Below are positions 1-8,502 of a stretch of DNA of 64,000 bases, in pieces. This DNA comes from Acinetobacter gerneri DSM 14967 = CIP 107464 = MTCC 9824 (GTDB lineage: Bacteria > Pseudomonadota > Gammaproteobacteria > Pseudomonadales > Moraxellaceae), in assembly GCF_000368565.1 (NCBI RefSeq), contig NZ_KB849543.1, positions 186,001 to 250,000 on the forward strand, given 5' to 3'. Position numbers and translations under genes: made by a program. How positions within the stretch are numbered: the stretch's first letter is position 1; every line of letters starts with the position of its first letter. The notes beneath the pieces are model-generated. The model saw only the letters and a program-made list of their open reading frames with translations, was not told where the DNA came from and did no database searches.

Positions 1-1
1 G

Positions 2-886
2 AATGAGTTTCCATCTTGGGAGCAACTGACACCTGCGCAAAAAGCGGATCAGATTAAAACCATGCAAGTGTATGCAGCGATGATTGATAGTCTGGATTAC
101 AACATTGGTCGCGTGATTAATTATTTGAAAGATACTGGAGAATTGGACAATACTTTCATCTTATTTATGTCTGATAATGGCGCAGAATCTGCAACTCCAG
201 AGTCACTTGGAACCAATGATGATAAAAATGGTATCCGTGAATGGGTCAATGCCAATTTTGACAATAGCTTAGAAAATATGGGCAAAAAAGGGTCTTATGT
301 CAATTTAGGTCCACAGTGGGCGCAAGTTGCCTCTACACCATTGCCTTATTTTAAAAGCTTTGTCGCCAATGGCGGAATCCATGTGCCAGCGATTGTACGT
401 TATCCAAAATTGGTCAATGCAGGCAAAATTAAGACAGATGTGATTCATGTTAAAGATTTTGTGCCAAGCGTATTGGAATTAACTCAATCACCTAGACCTC
501 ACACGTTTAATGGTCATGCGATATTGCCGCTCGAAGGGCGTTCATTTTTACCAGTCTTTAAAAATCAGACTTTGCCAGAGAGATCACTGGGGTGGGAATT
601 TAATACGCGTCGTGCCTTGTATCGTGGCGATTGGACATTACAAATGCAAGCTCCGCCATATGGAACAGGCAGTTGGGAGTTATATAATCGTAAAAATGAC
701 CCAAGTTATTTGCACAATGTCGCTGCTCAAAATCCTAAAAAAGTTCAAGAGTTGGCAAAAGAATGGGATCAATATGCACAGCATGTGGGCGTAGTTGAAG
801 CACCTGTACGTTATAAATATGGTCAGATGAACTGTTTTTATGATACCTGCATAGAGCCTGATTTTTTAAAGAAAATGCGGGATTAA
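2..886 (+). CDS. Sulfatase (arylsulfatase family), C-terminal part only
   Basis: The reading frame is already open at base 2, so the N-terminal half, including the formylglycine signature, lies outside the window. What remains matches the type I sulfatase fold: a conserved segment where one sulfatase helix leads to the strand ending in SDNGAES (metal-ligand region), then GGIHVPAIVRYP, typical of the second half of the family. The C-terminal part (LYNRKNDPSYLHNVA) resembles the usual sulfatase C-terminal subdomain. The family hydrolyses sulfate esters, often in the periplasm; the substrate cannot be read from this fragment. A strong hairpin terminator follows 21 bases after the stop codon. Confidence 0.85.
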   Translation, partial: NEFPSWEQLTPAQKADQIKTMQVYAAMIDSLDYNIGRVINYLKDTGELDNTFILFMSDNGAESATPESLGTNDDKNGIREWVNANFDNSLENMGKKGSYVNLGPQWAQVASTPLPYFKSFVANGGIHVPAIVRYPKLVNAGKIKTDVIHVKDFVPSVLELTQSPRPHTFNGHAILPLEGRSFLPVFKNQTLPERSLGWEFNTRRALYRGDWTLQMQAPPYGTGSWELYNRKNDPSYLHNVAAQNPKKVQELAKEWDQYAQHVGVVEAPVRYKYGQMNCFYDTCIEPDFLKKMRD

Positions 887-907
887 TCCATAAAATAATT
901 TGATAAA

Positions 908-934
908 AAGAGCGAAATGATTTCGCTCTTTTTT
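908..934. terminator. Bidirectional rho-independent terminator
   Basis: A ten-base-pair stem (908-917 with 921-930, AAGAGCGAAA/TTTCGCTCTT) has a three-base loop, with a T run on the right and an A run on the left. It lies between convergent genes: the sulfatase on the plus strand and the NTF2-like gene on the minus strand, and can serve both. Confidence 0.85.
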
Positions 935-1307
935 ATTTGATCGGTGTCGATTGATAAGAGATCAATTTATACTGACCTTGATGATCGACCCAATATGAAA
1001 TAGTTCGATTGTGCATTTGGCGTTGTTCATCAAAATATCTAAGTCCAGAACGATATTCACCTAAAGTCACAATCCCTTGATTTACATTCATAATCTGTTG
1101 GATATCATGTTCGATATCCGTATATAAATAGACTTGATTACACAGTTTTTGATAATAATCATGCAGTGAATCGACTTTGCCACTGCTATGCACATAGATC
1201 AGATCAGGATGGCACAGCGATTTAAAAAGATCATAATCTTGTTGCATCAAGGCTTGGCTTTTTTGTCGTTCTAAATCCAAAATAAATAAATTATCCATAT
1301 CAATCAT
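933..1307 (-). CDS. NTF2-like / DUF4440-type small protein
   Basis: This 124-residue protein has the compact alpha+beta pattern of the nuclear transport factor 2-like (SnoaL/DUF4440) superfamily: an N-terminal helix (LERQKSQALMQQDYDLFKSL), the early motif HPDLIYVHSSGKVDS, then antiparallel strands ending ISYWVDHQGQYKLISYQ. Members bind small molecules or act as minor enzymes, and the function here is unknown. The ATG at 1307 has no good SD; the in-frame ATG at 1298 has GGA eight bases upstream and may be the real start (121 residues). It is a single gene downstream of a LysR gene with the same orientation. Confidence 0.7.
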   Translation of the reverse strand: MIDMDNLFILDLERQKSQALMQQDYDLFKSLCHPDLIYVHSSGKVDSLHDYYQKLCNQVYLYTDIEHDIQQIMNVNQGIVTLGEYRSGLRYFDEQRQMHNRTISYWVDHQGQYKLISYQSTPIK

Positions 1308-1388
1308 CCAGTATTTTTCACACTATTTTAAGAGTAAAAATAGCGCTGAATTGTTGATTATTAACGAACAAAAAATTCATTCGAGTGC

Positions 1389-2339
1389 TTATTGATAATT
1401 TCGGATTTTTTCGGAAAGAAAACCATTTTTGATCAAACGTTCATCCCATTCAGGAATAATCGACAATCGTTCAATTAAAAAGTCCAATAAACTTCTAATT
1501 TTTGAAATATTTTTGGAGTTAGATGGAAATACAGCTCTTAAACCATAATTTGAAAGTGGATAGTCTTTTAACAGCGGAACGAGATCACCCGCCAAAATAT
1601 CCTCATGAATCACTAAAGTTGGCAAACAAACTATCGCGCCATCATTAAGTGCAAAATCACGCAATAAATGGATAGATGAAGACAATACTTTGGCATTGAT
1701 ATTGATTTCTTGGAAATTCTCAGCAAATAAAAATTGAAGTTTATTACGTGAAGGATAGCCAGAGTAATATCCTAAAATATATTGGTTCAAATCATTTGGA
1801 TGCTTGGGATAACCATGTTTTTCGATATAAGCAGGTGTTGCGCAGACAATTCGATTGACATTGAATAGCTTCCTTTCTACTAAGGTTTCACCACTTGGTG
1901 GAAACATTTGAAATACGATATCAAAACCTTCTGAGATCGGATCAATGATTTTATCGTTGACCACGATATCCATCTCAATTTCAGGATATTTTTCTAAAAA
2001 TAATGTGAGATATTTCCCAAAATACCCAATCGCAAAACCGGGTGCCATGTGGATACGTAAGCGACCTTGCAATGTCGATTTTGAATTTGCCATCTGATCA
2101 GCCAATTGTTCAAATTTATTAATCAATTCGGCGCATTCTTTGTAGTAACTTTGACCAGTATCTGAGAGGCGAACGGAGCGGGTACTACGGAAAAATAAAG
2201 GGGCATCGACAAATTTTTCGAGCTGTTGAATTCTTGAGGTAATGACTGAGCGAGTAACGCCGAGCTGTTCTGCAGCTTTGATAAAACTACCACTTTCAGC
2301 AACCCTTACAAAAGCCTCCATACATTGTAATTTGTCCAT
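1389..2339 (-). CDS. LysR-family transcriptional regulator
   Basis: A 316-residue protein. Residues 1-60 form the LysR winged helix-turn-helix (MEAFVRVAESGSFIKAAEQL, then VTSRIQQLEKFVDAPLFFRSTR), followed by a periplasmic-binding-like effector domain from about residue 90. The N-terminus fits the family exactly, so the ATG at 2339 is secure. Many LysR regulators control a neighbouring gene; nearest are the NTF2-like gene downstream and ridA upstream, both on the same strand, so no divergent target is visible. The effector is unknown. Confidence 0.9.
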   Translation of the reverse strand: MDKLQCMEAFVRVAESGSFIKAAEQLGVTRSVITSRIQQLEKFVDAPLFFRSTRSVRLSDTGQSYYKECAELINKFEQLADQMANSKSTLQGRLRIHMAPGFAIGYFGKYLTLFLEKYPEIEMDIVVNDKIIDPISEGFDIVFQMFPPSGETLVERKLFNVNRIVCATPAYIEKHGYPKHPNDLNQYILGYYSGYPSRNKLQFLFAENFQEININAKVLSSSIHLLRDFALNDGAIVCLPTLVIHEDILAGDLVPLLKDYPLSNYGLRAVFPSNSKNISKIRSLLDFLIERLSIIPEWDERLIKNGFLSEKIRNYQ

Positions 2340-2606
2340 GTTTTTTCCCTATGATTTTACTTTCTATTTTTTCTTATTATTCAATTTTTTCTAAAGATTG
2401 CATAGGGTTAAATCTTACAGAAACAGCGTATTTTAGTTATTTTTAGCTTATTTTTAGCTTATTTTAGGATATAGGCATATTTTTGCTGCAATTTTTAGAA
2501 ATACTATATTTTTCAAGTATTTTGAAATCATAGAGAACTTATATTTTATATTTGGATATCACATGACTTTGTATTATTCAAATATAGATCAGCGCGATTT
2601 TTATCA
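2340..2606. other. Intergenic DNA upstream of the LysR gene
   Basis: Very A+T-rich non-coding DNA. Around 2430-2470 the sequence TTTTAG recurs several times in near-direct repeat (TATTTTTAGCT twice in succession). This could be a regulator-binding region or simply low-complexity DNA. No promoter hexamers are convincing. Confidence 0.4.
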
Positions 2607-2639
2607 AAAAAAATAGAAGCAAAAGTGCTTCTATTTTTT
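2607..2639 (-). terminator. Terminator of the ridA-family gene
   Basis: A stem with core AGAAGCA/TGCTTCT around the four-base loop 2622-2625, extended by A/T pairs on both sides. Read on the minus strand, the hairpin is followed by a run of seven T, 15 bases downstream of the ridA stop. Confidence 0.85.
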
Positions 2640-2654
2640 GATCCAAACAGGAGT

Positions 2655-3014
2655 TTAGTTGGTTGCAGCAATCACCGAAATTTCAATTAACCAATCTGGA
2701 TTGACCAAATCAGCTTGAATTGTAGCGCGTGCAGGCGTACCAAAACCGTTCATCCACTCAACCCAGAGTGCATTGATGGTTTGAAAATCCTCTAGATTTT
2801 TTACAAATAATTGTGCTGAAAGCAACTTCGATTTATCAGAACCTGCCAATGCAAGAAGTTGTTCAATTTTGCCAAAAACTTGTTGTGTTTGTCCTGCGAC
2901 ATCAAGTTGAGTATCGTCAGGAACTTGACCTGATAAATATGCAACTTGATTGAAAACAGTCACACCGCTCATGACTTGATTGCTGTTTAAACGCTGGATT
3001 TCTGATTGACTCAT
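2655..3014 (-). CDS. RidA-family enamine/imine deaminase
   Basis: A 119-residue protein of the RidA/YjgF/YER057c family, which hydrolyses reactive enamines and imines (such as 2-aminoacrylate) released by PLP-dependent enzymes. Visible hallmarks are NQVAYLSGQVP near residue 25 and the C-terminal TPARATIQADLVNPDWLIEI with the conserved arginine expected to hold the substrate carboxylate. The ATG at 3014 is preceded by AAAGGA at eight bases; a longer frame begins only at TTG. It lies 86 bases downstream of dadX on the same strand, so it may be transcribed with the alanine catabolic genes, which would make chemical sense. Confidence 0.9.
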   Translation of the reverse strand: MSQSEIQRLNSNQVMSGVTVFNQVAYLSGQVPDDTQLDVAGQTQQVFGKIEQLLALAGSDKSKLLSAQLFVKNLEDFQTINALWVEWMNGFGTPARATIQADLVNPDWLIEISVIAATN

Positions 3015-3100
3015 ATTCAATTTCCTTTTGGATTTTGGGATGTTATATATTTTTGGTGATCATTTTTTTAAATAATCACCTTGAGATGATTGTCTTAAAA

Positions 3101-4204
3101 TTATTGCTCGATTTGGAAGTTAACTCGTTGTGTTACACCACACATCAGTTCATAGCCAATCGTTTCTGAGCCTGCTGCGACTTCATCGATAGGCAGTATT
3201 TCACCTGTGCTTGCCTGTCCCCAGAGTACAACTTCACTGCCAATCTCGACATGATGAATATCAGTTAAATCAACAGCAAGCATATCCATACTGACACGAC
3301 CCAGTAGTCTAGTTCTTTGTCCATTGACCAGCACAGGTGTACCTGTTTTGGAAATACGCTGATAACCATCAGCATAGCCACAAGCGACAATGCCAATCTT
3401 TATGTCATTTTCTGCAACAAACTTCGAGCCATAACCCACACTTTCTGACTGTTTAACCTGTTGAATTGCAATAATTTCACTACGCAAACTCATGCTTGGT
3501 TGCAGATCCCAGTCTCGGATATGATGTGCTGGAAAATCAGGTGAACTGCCATAAAGTAAAATACCAGCACGAACCAGATCAGACTGTACATGATCACTAT
3601 GTCTTAAAATTGCAGCACTATTACTTAATGAACGTGGGCCGGGAAGATCTTTAACCGTTTGATTAAACACTTCAAGTTGGGCAGTGATGCCATCCTGACC
3701 AAATCGAGTACCATCCGCATCTGAAAAATGCATGGTATGAGTAATCGAATGCACATGAGTTAATTGTTTAAGTATTTGCCAAGCTTGTTGATATTGTTCA
3801 GGTTTAAATCCTAAACGATTCATTCCACTGTTCATTTTCAAGAAAATGTCAAATTGAGCAGTCGTTTTAAAATCTTTTAACCATTCTAATTGATGCGGAC
3901 TATGTATGCTGAAACTTAAATTGTATTGGGCGCAGTCATATAGATCTTGTGGAGAAAAAATTCCCTCAAGTAATAAAATTGCACCTGTCCAGCCGAGGGC
4001 ACGGATGCGTTTTGCTTCATCGAGATCAAGCAGGGCAAAACCATCAGCAGATTGAAAGGCAGGATAAACTCGTTCAATACCATGCCCATAAGCATTGGCT
4101 TTGACGACAGCAAAGACTTGGCTTGCAGGCAAGGTTTTACGAACAATTGCTAAATTATGTGCTAAGGCTTTTTGATGAATAATCGCGTGAATAGGACGTG
4201 GCAT
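3101..4204 (-). CDS. dadX: Alanine racemase, catabolic type
   Basis: Interconverts L- and D-alanine. The 367-residue protein has the fold III PLP barrel at the N-terminus with VVKANAYGHG (Lys35 is the expected Schiff-base lysine) and the C-terminal beta domain with SVGYGSKF carrying the expected catalytic tyrosine, plus MDMLAVDLT and YELMCGVTQRV. It follows dadA by 15 bases, so the two form an operon in which DadX feeds D-alanine to DadA. This arrangement supports dadX rather than a biosynthetic alr, though the window cannot show whether a second racemase exists elsewhere. Confidence 0.93.
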   Translation of the reverse strand: MPRPIHAIIHQKALAHNLAIVRKTLPASQVFAVVKANAYGHGIERVYPAFQSADGFALLDLDEAKRIRALGWTGAILLLEGIFSPQDLYDCAQYNLSFSIHSPHQLEWLKDFKTTAQFDIFLKMNSGMNRLGFKPEQYQQAWQILKQLTHVHSITHTMHFSDADGTRFGQDGITAQLEVFNQTVKDLPGPRSLSNSAAILRHSDHVQSDLVRAGILLYGSSPDFPAHHIRDWDLQPSMSLRSEIIAIQQVKQSESVGYGSKFVAENDIKIGIVACGYADGYQRISKTGTPVLVNGQRTRLLGRVSMDMLAVDLTDIHHVEIGSEVVLWGQASTGEILPIDEVAAGSETIGYELMCGVTQRVNFQIEQ

Positions 4205-4219
4205 AGATACATCCTATTT

Positions 4220-5473
4220 TTAAGCAGCATAACGTTGCAAAGATAAACCTTCGGTGCTGATATCAGTCGTATGATTGAGCACGATATCACTAATCAATTT
4301 TCCTGAGCCACATGCCATCGTCCATCCCAAAGTACCGTGACCAGTGTTGAGGAATAGATTTTTGAAACGTGTACCACCTATAATCGGTGTGCTGTCTGGA
4401 GTCATCGGTCTTAAACCTGTCCAGAAACTTGCTTGTGCCAAATCACCGCCCGGGAATAGATCTTTAGTCACCATTTCCAAGGTTGCACGACGATTGTCTT
4501 TGAGTCCGAGATTGAAACCACTCAACTCAGCCATACCACCGACACGGATACGATTGTCGAAACGGGTGATCGCGATTTTATACGTTTCATCCAAGACGGT
4601 TGATTGTGGTGCAAAGTTTGCATCAACGATTGGAATGGTTAATGAATAGCCTTTAACTGGATAAACAGGCAAATCTAATTCTAATGGTTTTAAGAAATCA
4701 CGTGAATAACTACCAAAAGCCAATACATAACGGTCAGCAGTAACGATTTCACCATCAACCAATACGCCTTTGATTTCATCACCTTCAGTAATCAAGTTTT
4801 GAACATTTTTGTTGAATTGGAAATCCACACCCAAATTTGCTGCCAACTTTGCTAAGGCATTGGTAAATAAATAACAATCACCTGTTTCATCATTGGGTAA
4901 ATGTAAACCGCCAACCAATTTATCTTTGGCATGTTCAAGTGCAGGTTCGACTTTGCTTAAATCATCTTTGTAAAGCAATTCATAGTCCACGCCACATTCT
5001 TTCAATACTTCGATGTCACGTTGCACCATTTCAAGTTGTGCATCACTTCTAAACAATTGTAGCGTGCCTTTAGAGCGTTCTTCATAATGAATATCGGTAT
5101 CTTTACGCAATTCACGTAAACAATCACGGCTGTATTCTGCAACACGTGTCATACGTTCTTTATTAATTGCATAACTTTGCGGATTGCAATTTTTCAGCAT
5201 TTGCGCCATCCATTGCAATTGCCACATACTGCCATCGATATTGATTGCAAGGGGTGCATGATGTTGGAACATCCATTTTACTGCTTTAAATGGAATACCG
5301 GGAGCTGCCCACGGGGTAGAATAACCAGGCGATACTTGTCCAGCATTACCAAAACTTGTTTCTTCTGCAGGACCTGATTGACGGTCTATGACGGTGACTT
5401 CCGCACCTTGTTTAGCTAAAAAATATGCGCTGGCAACACCAATAACACCACTACCTAAAACTAGTACACGCAT
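4220..5473 (-). CDS. dadA: D-amino acid dehydrogenase, small subunit
   Basis: A 417-residue flavoprotein of the DAO family that oxidises D-alanine to pyruvate and ammonia, passing electrons to the respiratory chain at the inner membrane. The FAD-binding motif [16 protein letters not shown] is at the extreme N-terminus, and the C-terminal [15 protein letters not shown] plus [16 protein letters not shown] are typical of DadA. It is the first gene of the dadA-dadX operon and is transcribed away from an Lrp-type regulator. The ATG start at 5473 sits immediately before the Rossmann strand, as in homologs. Confidence 0.96.
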   Translation of the reverse strand: MRVLVLGSGVIGVASAYFLAKQGAEVTVIDRQSGPAEETSFGNAGQVSPGYSTPWAAPGIPFKAVKWMFQHHAPLAINIDGSMWQLQWMAQMLKNCNPQSYAINKERMTRVAEYSRDCLRELRKDTDIHYEERSKGTLQLFRSDAQLEMVQRDIEVLKECGVDYELLYKDDLSKVEPALEHAKDKLVGGLHLPNDETGDCYLFTNALAKLAANLGVDFQFNKNVQNLITEGDEIKGVLVDGEIVTADRYVLAFGSYSRDFLKPLELDLPVYPVKGYSLTIPIVDANFAPQSTVLDETYKIAITRFDNRIRVGGMAELSGFNLGLKDNRRATLEMVTKDLFPGGDLAQASFWTGLRPMTPDSTPIIGGTRFKNLFLNTGHGTLGWTMACGSGKLISDIVLNHTTDISTEGLSLQRYAA

Positions 5474-5610
5474 GTTAAATCCCTTTAAGGTTTTTAGTTG
5501 ATTTAACTAGTATATTTGCAATTAAATAGTTTATTTAACTGATTTACTGGCTATAATTTAGGTAATTCAATAGTTTTATCTCGTAAAAATTCTAAAAATA
5601 GGAAATAAAC
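5474..5610. promoter_or_regulatory. Divergent dadA / Lrp-type regulator promoter region
   Basis: A 137-base A+T-rich region between two divergent genes. On the minus strand TATACT (complement of 5509-5514) is a possible -10 box for dadA, with no good -35 partner. Repeats of TTAACT/ATTTAACT and TAAATAGTTTA flank it, which is the sort of A+T-rich degenerate site Lrp-family proteins bind. That the adjacent regulator acts here is inferred from the dad systems of other proteobacteria. Confidence 0.5.
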
Positions 5611-6075
5611 ATGCGCAAGCTTGATCGTACAGATTGCATGATTTTGGATATTTTGCAAAAAGATGGGCGGATCGCAATCAGTGAGTTGGCGGCCAAAGTG
5701 AACTTATCTACCACGCCATGTTCAGAGCGTGTGAAGCGTTTAGAAAGAGATGGTATTATCACAGGCTACTATGCGAGGCTCAATCCTGCACTGGTCGATC
5801 GCAATTTATTGGTATTTTTGGAAATCAAACTTTCTGCAAAATCAGGCGATGTTTTTGATCAAGTTGCCAAGAGCTTGACCGAAATTCCTGAAGTTTTGGA
5901 ATGTCATTTGATCTCTGGTGAGTTTGATTATCTGGTCAAAGCTCGCTTAAAAGAAATGGGCGCTTATCGTCGTTTATTAGGGGATTTGCTGAAAAAATTA
6001 CCTGCTTCAGCCTCATCACATAGTTATGTGGTCATGGAGGAAGTAAAAGAAAGTCTGTATTTAAAAGTGGATTAA
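5611..6075 (+). CDS. Lrp/AsnC-family regulator, probable regulator of dadAX
   Basis: A 154-residue protein with an N-terminal helix-turn-helix (ILDILQKDGRIAISELAAKV, then STTPCSERVKRLERDGIITGYYA) and a C-terminal RAM (amino-acid-binding) domain from about residue 65 (LVFLEIKL, VLECHLISGEFDYLVKARL). It stands divergent to dadA; in Pseudomonas and E. coli an Lrp-type protein governs alanine catabolism in response to L-alanine or leucine. By position this is a DadR-like activator, but residues alone cannot separate it from global Lrp. Confidence 0.9.
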   Translation: MRKLDRTDCMILDILQKDGRIAISELAAKVNLSTTPCSERVKRLERDGIITGYYARLNPALVDRNLLVFLEIKLSAKSGDVFDQVAKSLTEIPEVLECHLISGEFDYLVKARLKEMGAYRRLLGDLLKKLPASASSHSYVVMEEVKESLYLKVD

Positions 6076-6106
6076 GTTTTCACAAAATAGTACTCATTGA
6101 TCCTCT

Positions 6107-6137
6107 AAAAAAATCAAGCCACATGAATGTGGCTTGA
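6107..6137 (-). terminator. Terminator of ribB
   Basis: A near-perfect stem TCAAGCCACA/TGTGGCTTGA (6114-6124 with 6127-6137). On the minus strand it is followed by seven T. It lies about 65 bases downstream of the ribB stop and also close after the Lrp-type gene, for which it lacks a good T run. Confidence 0.8.
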
Positions 6138-6203
6138 AAGTTTTAATAAGATCGTGCTTGGGACTAAAATGAGTATTCGTTCGCAAGCATGTCGATCAAA
6201 GCT

Positions 6204-6863
6204 TTAAATATTGTGTTTTAAACGATATTGAACAAGTTCTTCAATGGTAATCACTGTCAAATGATGAATATCTGCATAAGCCAAAACTTGGATACCAGAT
6301 GCCATTGAACCGTCAGGATTAGTCACTTCGCATAGGACACCAGCAGGTTTCAGGCCAGCCAAACGTGCCAAATCAATTGAAGCTTCGGTATGACCACGAC
6401 GAGTCAATACACCACCATCACGAGCACGTAAAGGAAAAACATGTCCGGGGCGGTTGAGATCAGATGCAACAGCACCATCTTTTATCGCAGTTTTAATGGT
6501 TGTTACACGGTCTTTGGCTGAAACACCTGTAGTAACACCTTTGGCTGCTTCGATAGTGACAGTAAAAGCGGTATGAAAATGACTTGAATTGTTTGCCACC
6601 ATCGGTGGAAGCTCTAAATGATCAGCAAGATTTTCATGTAGACACAAACACACGATACCAGAACCATCACGAATCATACGCGCCATGGTTTCTACATTTA
6701 AAGTTTCGGCTGCAACAATCAAATCAGCTTCATTTTCACGATCAAAATCATCCATAACCAAAACAGGTTTGCCTTGGCGGATATCTTCTAAAGCTTGTTG
6801 AATACGTTGATCAGCAGGGGATAAAGCTGAAAAGAAAATTTCTGGTTGAATTAAACTAGACAT
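6204..6863 (-). CDS. ribB: 3,4-dihydroxy-2-butanone 4-phosphate synthase
   Basis: Converts ribulose 5-phosphate to the four-carbon precursor of the riboflavin xylene ring. The 219-residue length matches stand-alone RibB, with no GTP cyclohydrolase II domain. Visible family motifs are the acidic loop [17 protein letters not shown] (residues about 37-53), the central [15 protein letters not shown] and the C-terminal [15 protein letters not shown] followed by RRGHTEAS. It is monocistronic behind an FMN riboswitch, so expression should fall when FMN is abundant. Confidence 0.96.
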   Translation of the reverse strand: MSSLIQPEIFFSALSPADQRIQQALEDIRQGKPVLVMDDFDRENEADLIVAAETLNVETMARMIRDGSGIVCLCLHENLADHLELPPMVANNSSHFHTAFTVTIEAAKGVTTGVSAKDRVTTIKTAIKDGAVASDLNRPGHVFPLRARDGGVLTRRGHTEASIDLARLAGLKPAGVLCEVTNPDGSMASGIQVLAYADIHHLTVITIEELVQYRLKHNI

Positions 6864-6962
6864 TGAAACGCTCGCGTAAAAGTGAAAATACGATTGAACA
6901 TTTCAGGACATTTTGAAAATAGGCGTTCGAAAATAAGCAAAAGTTATTTTTGAGATGTCGTC

Positions 6963-7104
6963 TTCTTTCATCCGGACTATACCGTCGGCTTTGGAATTTA
7001 ACCAAATCTGCCAATCACATGATGATCGGCTCGTGGGCTACAGGATAAAAAGCAAAACTTTTTTCCATTTACCACCGGTGGGGAATCACACCCCGCCCTG
7101 AAGC
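6963..7104 (-). promoter_or_regulatory. FMN riboswitch (RFN element) controlling ribB
   Basis: Read on the minus strand the element opens with GCTTCAGGGCGGGGTGTGAT, continues with CCCCACCGGTGGTAAAT, contains AGCCCACGAGC and closes with AGTCCGGATGAAAGA. These are the highly conserved blocks of the RFN six-junction aptamer. It lies in the ribB 5' untranslated region about 100 bases before the start codon. Binding of FMN is known to repress through termination or ribosome-site sequestration; I did not find an obvious T-tract terminator between the aptamer and ribB, so translational control is the likelier mode. Confidence 0.96.
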
Positions 7105-7113
7105 GATGCATCC

Positions 7114-7119
7114 ATTATA
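7114..7119 (-). promoter_or_regulatory. -10 box of the ribB riboswitch transcript
   Basis: A perfect TATAAT on the minus strand lies about ten bases before the first conserved block of the riboswitch, the right distance for transcription to begin just ahead of the aptamer. A -35 hexamer at 16-18 bases is not recognisable. Confidence 0.65.
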
Positions 7120-7429
7120 GACTGATTCAAACAAAAAAATAGACTTTCTCTAGCAAGAATAGTGTGATTATTATCATTTTTTATCATATAGAGAAAATCG
7201 ATAAAATTTTTTAAGATGGTTTTAAACAATAATTATCTTCAAGAAAAACTTTAAAATGAAATGCACCATTTTATCTTTGGTAAAACTAATCAAATGTTAA
7301 ACATCAAATTTTGACAACAAAAAAAATGAAAAATTTAGAATATATGAAATGTATAGCTATTGAGTTGTCATAAAAATATGGTTAAATTACACCCACAATA
7401 GATTTAGAATAACTTAATAAGGTTAACTT
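7120..7429. other. Intergenic DNA between the ribB promoter and a secreted-protein gene
   Basis: About 310 bases of A+T-rich DNA holding the upstream part of the ribB promoter and, presumably, the promoter of the gene at 7430. A TTGTCA at 7365-7370 could be a -35 box but has no good -10 partner. No reading frame or structure stands out. Confidence 0.4.
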
Positions 7430-7819
7430 ATGAATAAACTTTTAAAAACTTTGGCATATTCTGGTTTTATCAGTGCAATGTTGTTTAGCCATGCAAATGC
7501 TGCAACGCCATTAACAGGATTGTGGGAAGAAACCATTATTTCTGACGACTATGATTCTGATGACAAAGATCAATATTATATCAGTAGCTATGGTGAACAA
7601 ATTCTAATCAATAGCGTAAATTATCCAGATTATGCGATTGGTCAGGTAAAACAAGAAGGTAAAAAACTGACCTTTACTATGGTTAATTTGGTTGATCCAG
7701 AAGAGACTTATATTTTGAACTATACATGTAATGAAACAGTACGTGCTAAAGAAATGAAATGTAAATTTGTCAATCAAAAAGACGAATCAGAAGATAATAT
7801 TATCTGGAAGAAAAAATAA
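7430..7819 (+). CDS. Small secreted protein of unknown function
   Basis: A 129-residue protein with a clear Sec signal peptide (MNKLLKTLAYSGFISAMLFS, cleavage likely after ANA near residue 24). The mature part begins TPLTGLWEETI and alternates acidic turns with short strands; the order of a GLWEE start, a middle strand set and a lysine-rich end recalls small lipocalin-like periplasmic proteins such as DUF2147, but I cannot assign it. Two cysteines (TCNET and MKCKF) could pair. It is monocistronic, with a hairpin directly after the stop. Confidence 0.75.
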   Translation: MNKLLKTLAYSGFISAMLFSHANAATPLTGLWEETIISDDYDSDDKDQYYISSYGEQILINSVNYPDYAIGQVKQEGKKLTFTMVNLVDPEETYILNYTCNETVRAKEMKCKFVNQKDESEDNIIWKKK

Positions 7820-7825
7820 TATAGC

Positions 7826-7856
7826 GAGTTCCTTCTTCCTTCGGGAGAAGGAACTC
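7826..7856 (+). terminator. Strong hairpin after the secreted-protein gene
   Basis: An 11-base-pair perfect stem (GAGTTCCTTCT/AGAAGGAACTC) capped by a C(TTCG)G tetraloop, the most stable loop class. No T run follows, so it may stabilise the 3' end or terminate only weakly. Confidence 0.65.
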
Positions 7857-7917
7857 CATTGTGAAATATATTTTAAACTAAAATCTATTTATCCAAGTGA
7901 TCTATTATTTTCTACAT

Positions 7918-7945
7918 AAAAAAGCTCGCAAATGCGAGCTTTTTT
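7918..7945. terminator. Terminator of panD, possibly bidirectional
   Basis: A stem of AAAAAAGCTCGC paired with GCGAGCTTTTTT around the loop AAAT. The minus-strand copy ends in six T about 20 bases after the panD stop; the plus strand also has a T run and can stop transcription from 7430. Confidence 0.85.
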
Positions 7946-7966
7946 GATCTAGTTTGCAACTAGATT

Positions 7967-8347
7967 TTAAGCAACTTGTACAGGAATACAGTTTGCTGTG
8001 TGATTTACTGTATTGTCTGGATTTGCATAAACAAGGCGTGGTTTATGTGCATCAGCTTCAGCATTGGTAAAATCACCAAAAGTTGCGATGATCATCAAAT
8101 CACCAACATCTGCTTGAAGGGCTGCGCCACCATTGACTGAAATGATGCCTGAACCTTCTTCACCACGAATTGCATAAGTCGTGAAGCGTTTACCATTGGT
8201 CACGTTCCACATATGAATTTCTTCATATTCGCGGATACCAGCTAAATCCAATAGGATGCCGTCAATTGCACAAGAACCTTCATAATGTAATTCTGCTTGT
8301 GTAACAACACAACGGTGGATTTTTGCTTTTAATAAACGAGATAGCAT
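7967..8347 (-). CDS. panD: Aspartate 1-decarboxylase (pyruvoyl enzyme)
   Basis: Makes beta-alanine for pantothenate. The protein starts [20 protein letters not shown] and carries the self-processing site EGSCAID, where cleavage between Gly24 and Ser25 creates the pyruvoyl group. I place the start at the ATG at 8347 (126 residues, the family length) because GGAGA sits eight bases upstream; an in-frame extension of eight codons has no homology. Lys9 (AKIHR) and the Asn-Gly-Gly-Ala segment near residue 72 are also as expected. Confidence 0.96.
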   Translation of the reverse strand: MLSRLLKAKIHRCVVTQAELHYEGSCAIDGILLDLAGIREYEEIHMWNVTNGKRFTTYAIRGEEGSGIISVNGGAALQADVGDLMIIATFGDFTNAEADAHKPRLVYANPDNTVNHTANCIPVQVA

Positions 8348-8502
8348 GCTTGCGTCTCCAGAGTAGCCCATTACGATTGTTATTTAATGGTGATTGAACA
8401 ATTTTCAATAGGGGGGATGCATTTGAAAGCGCATTTTGCTCTTAAAAATTCATCAATGCAATAAAAATTGTTTAACAAAGAATGTTTTTTTCACCGATTT
8501 GA

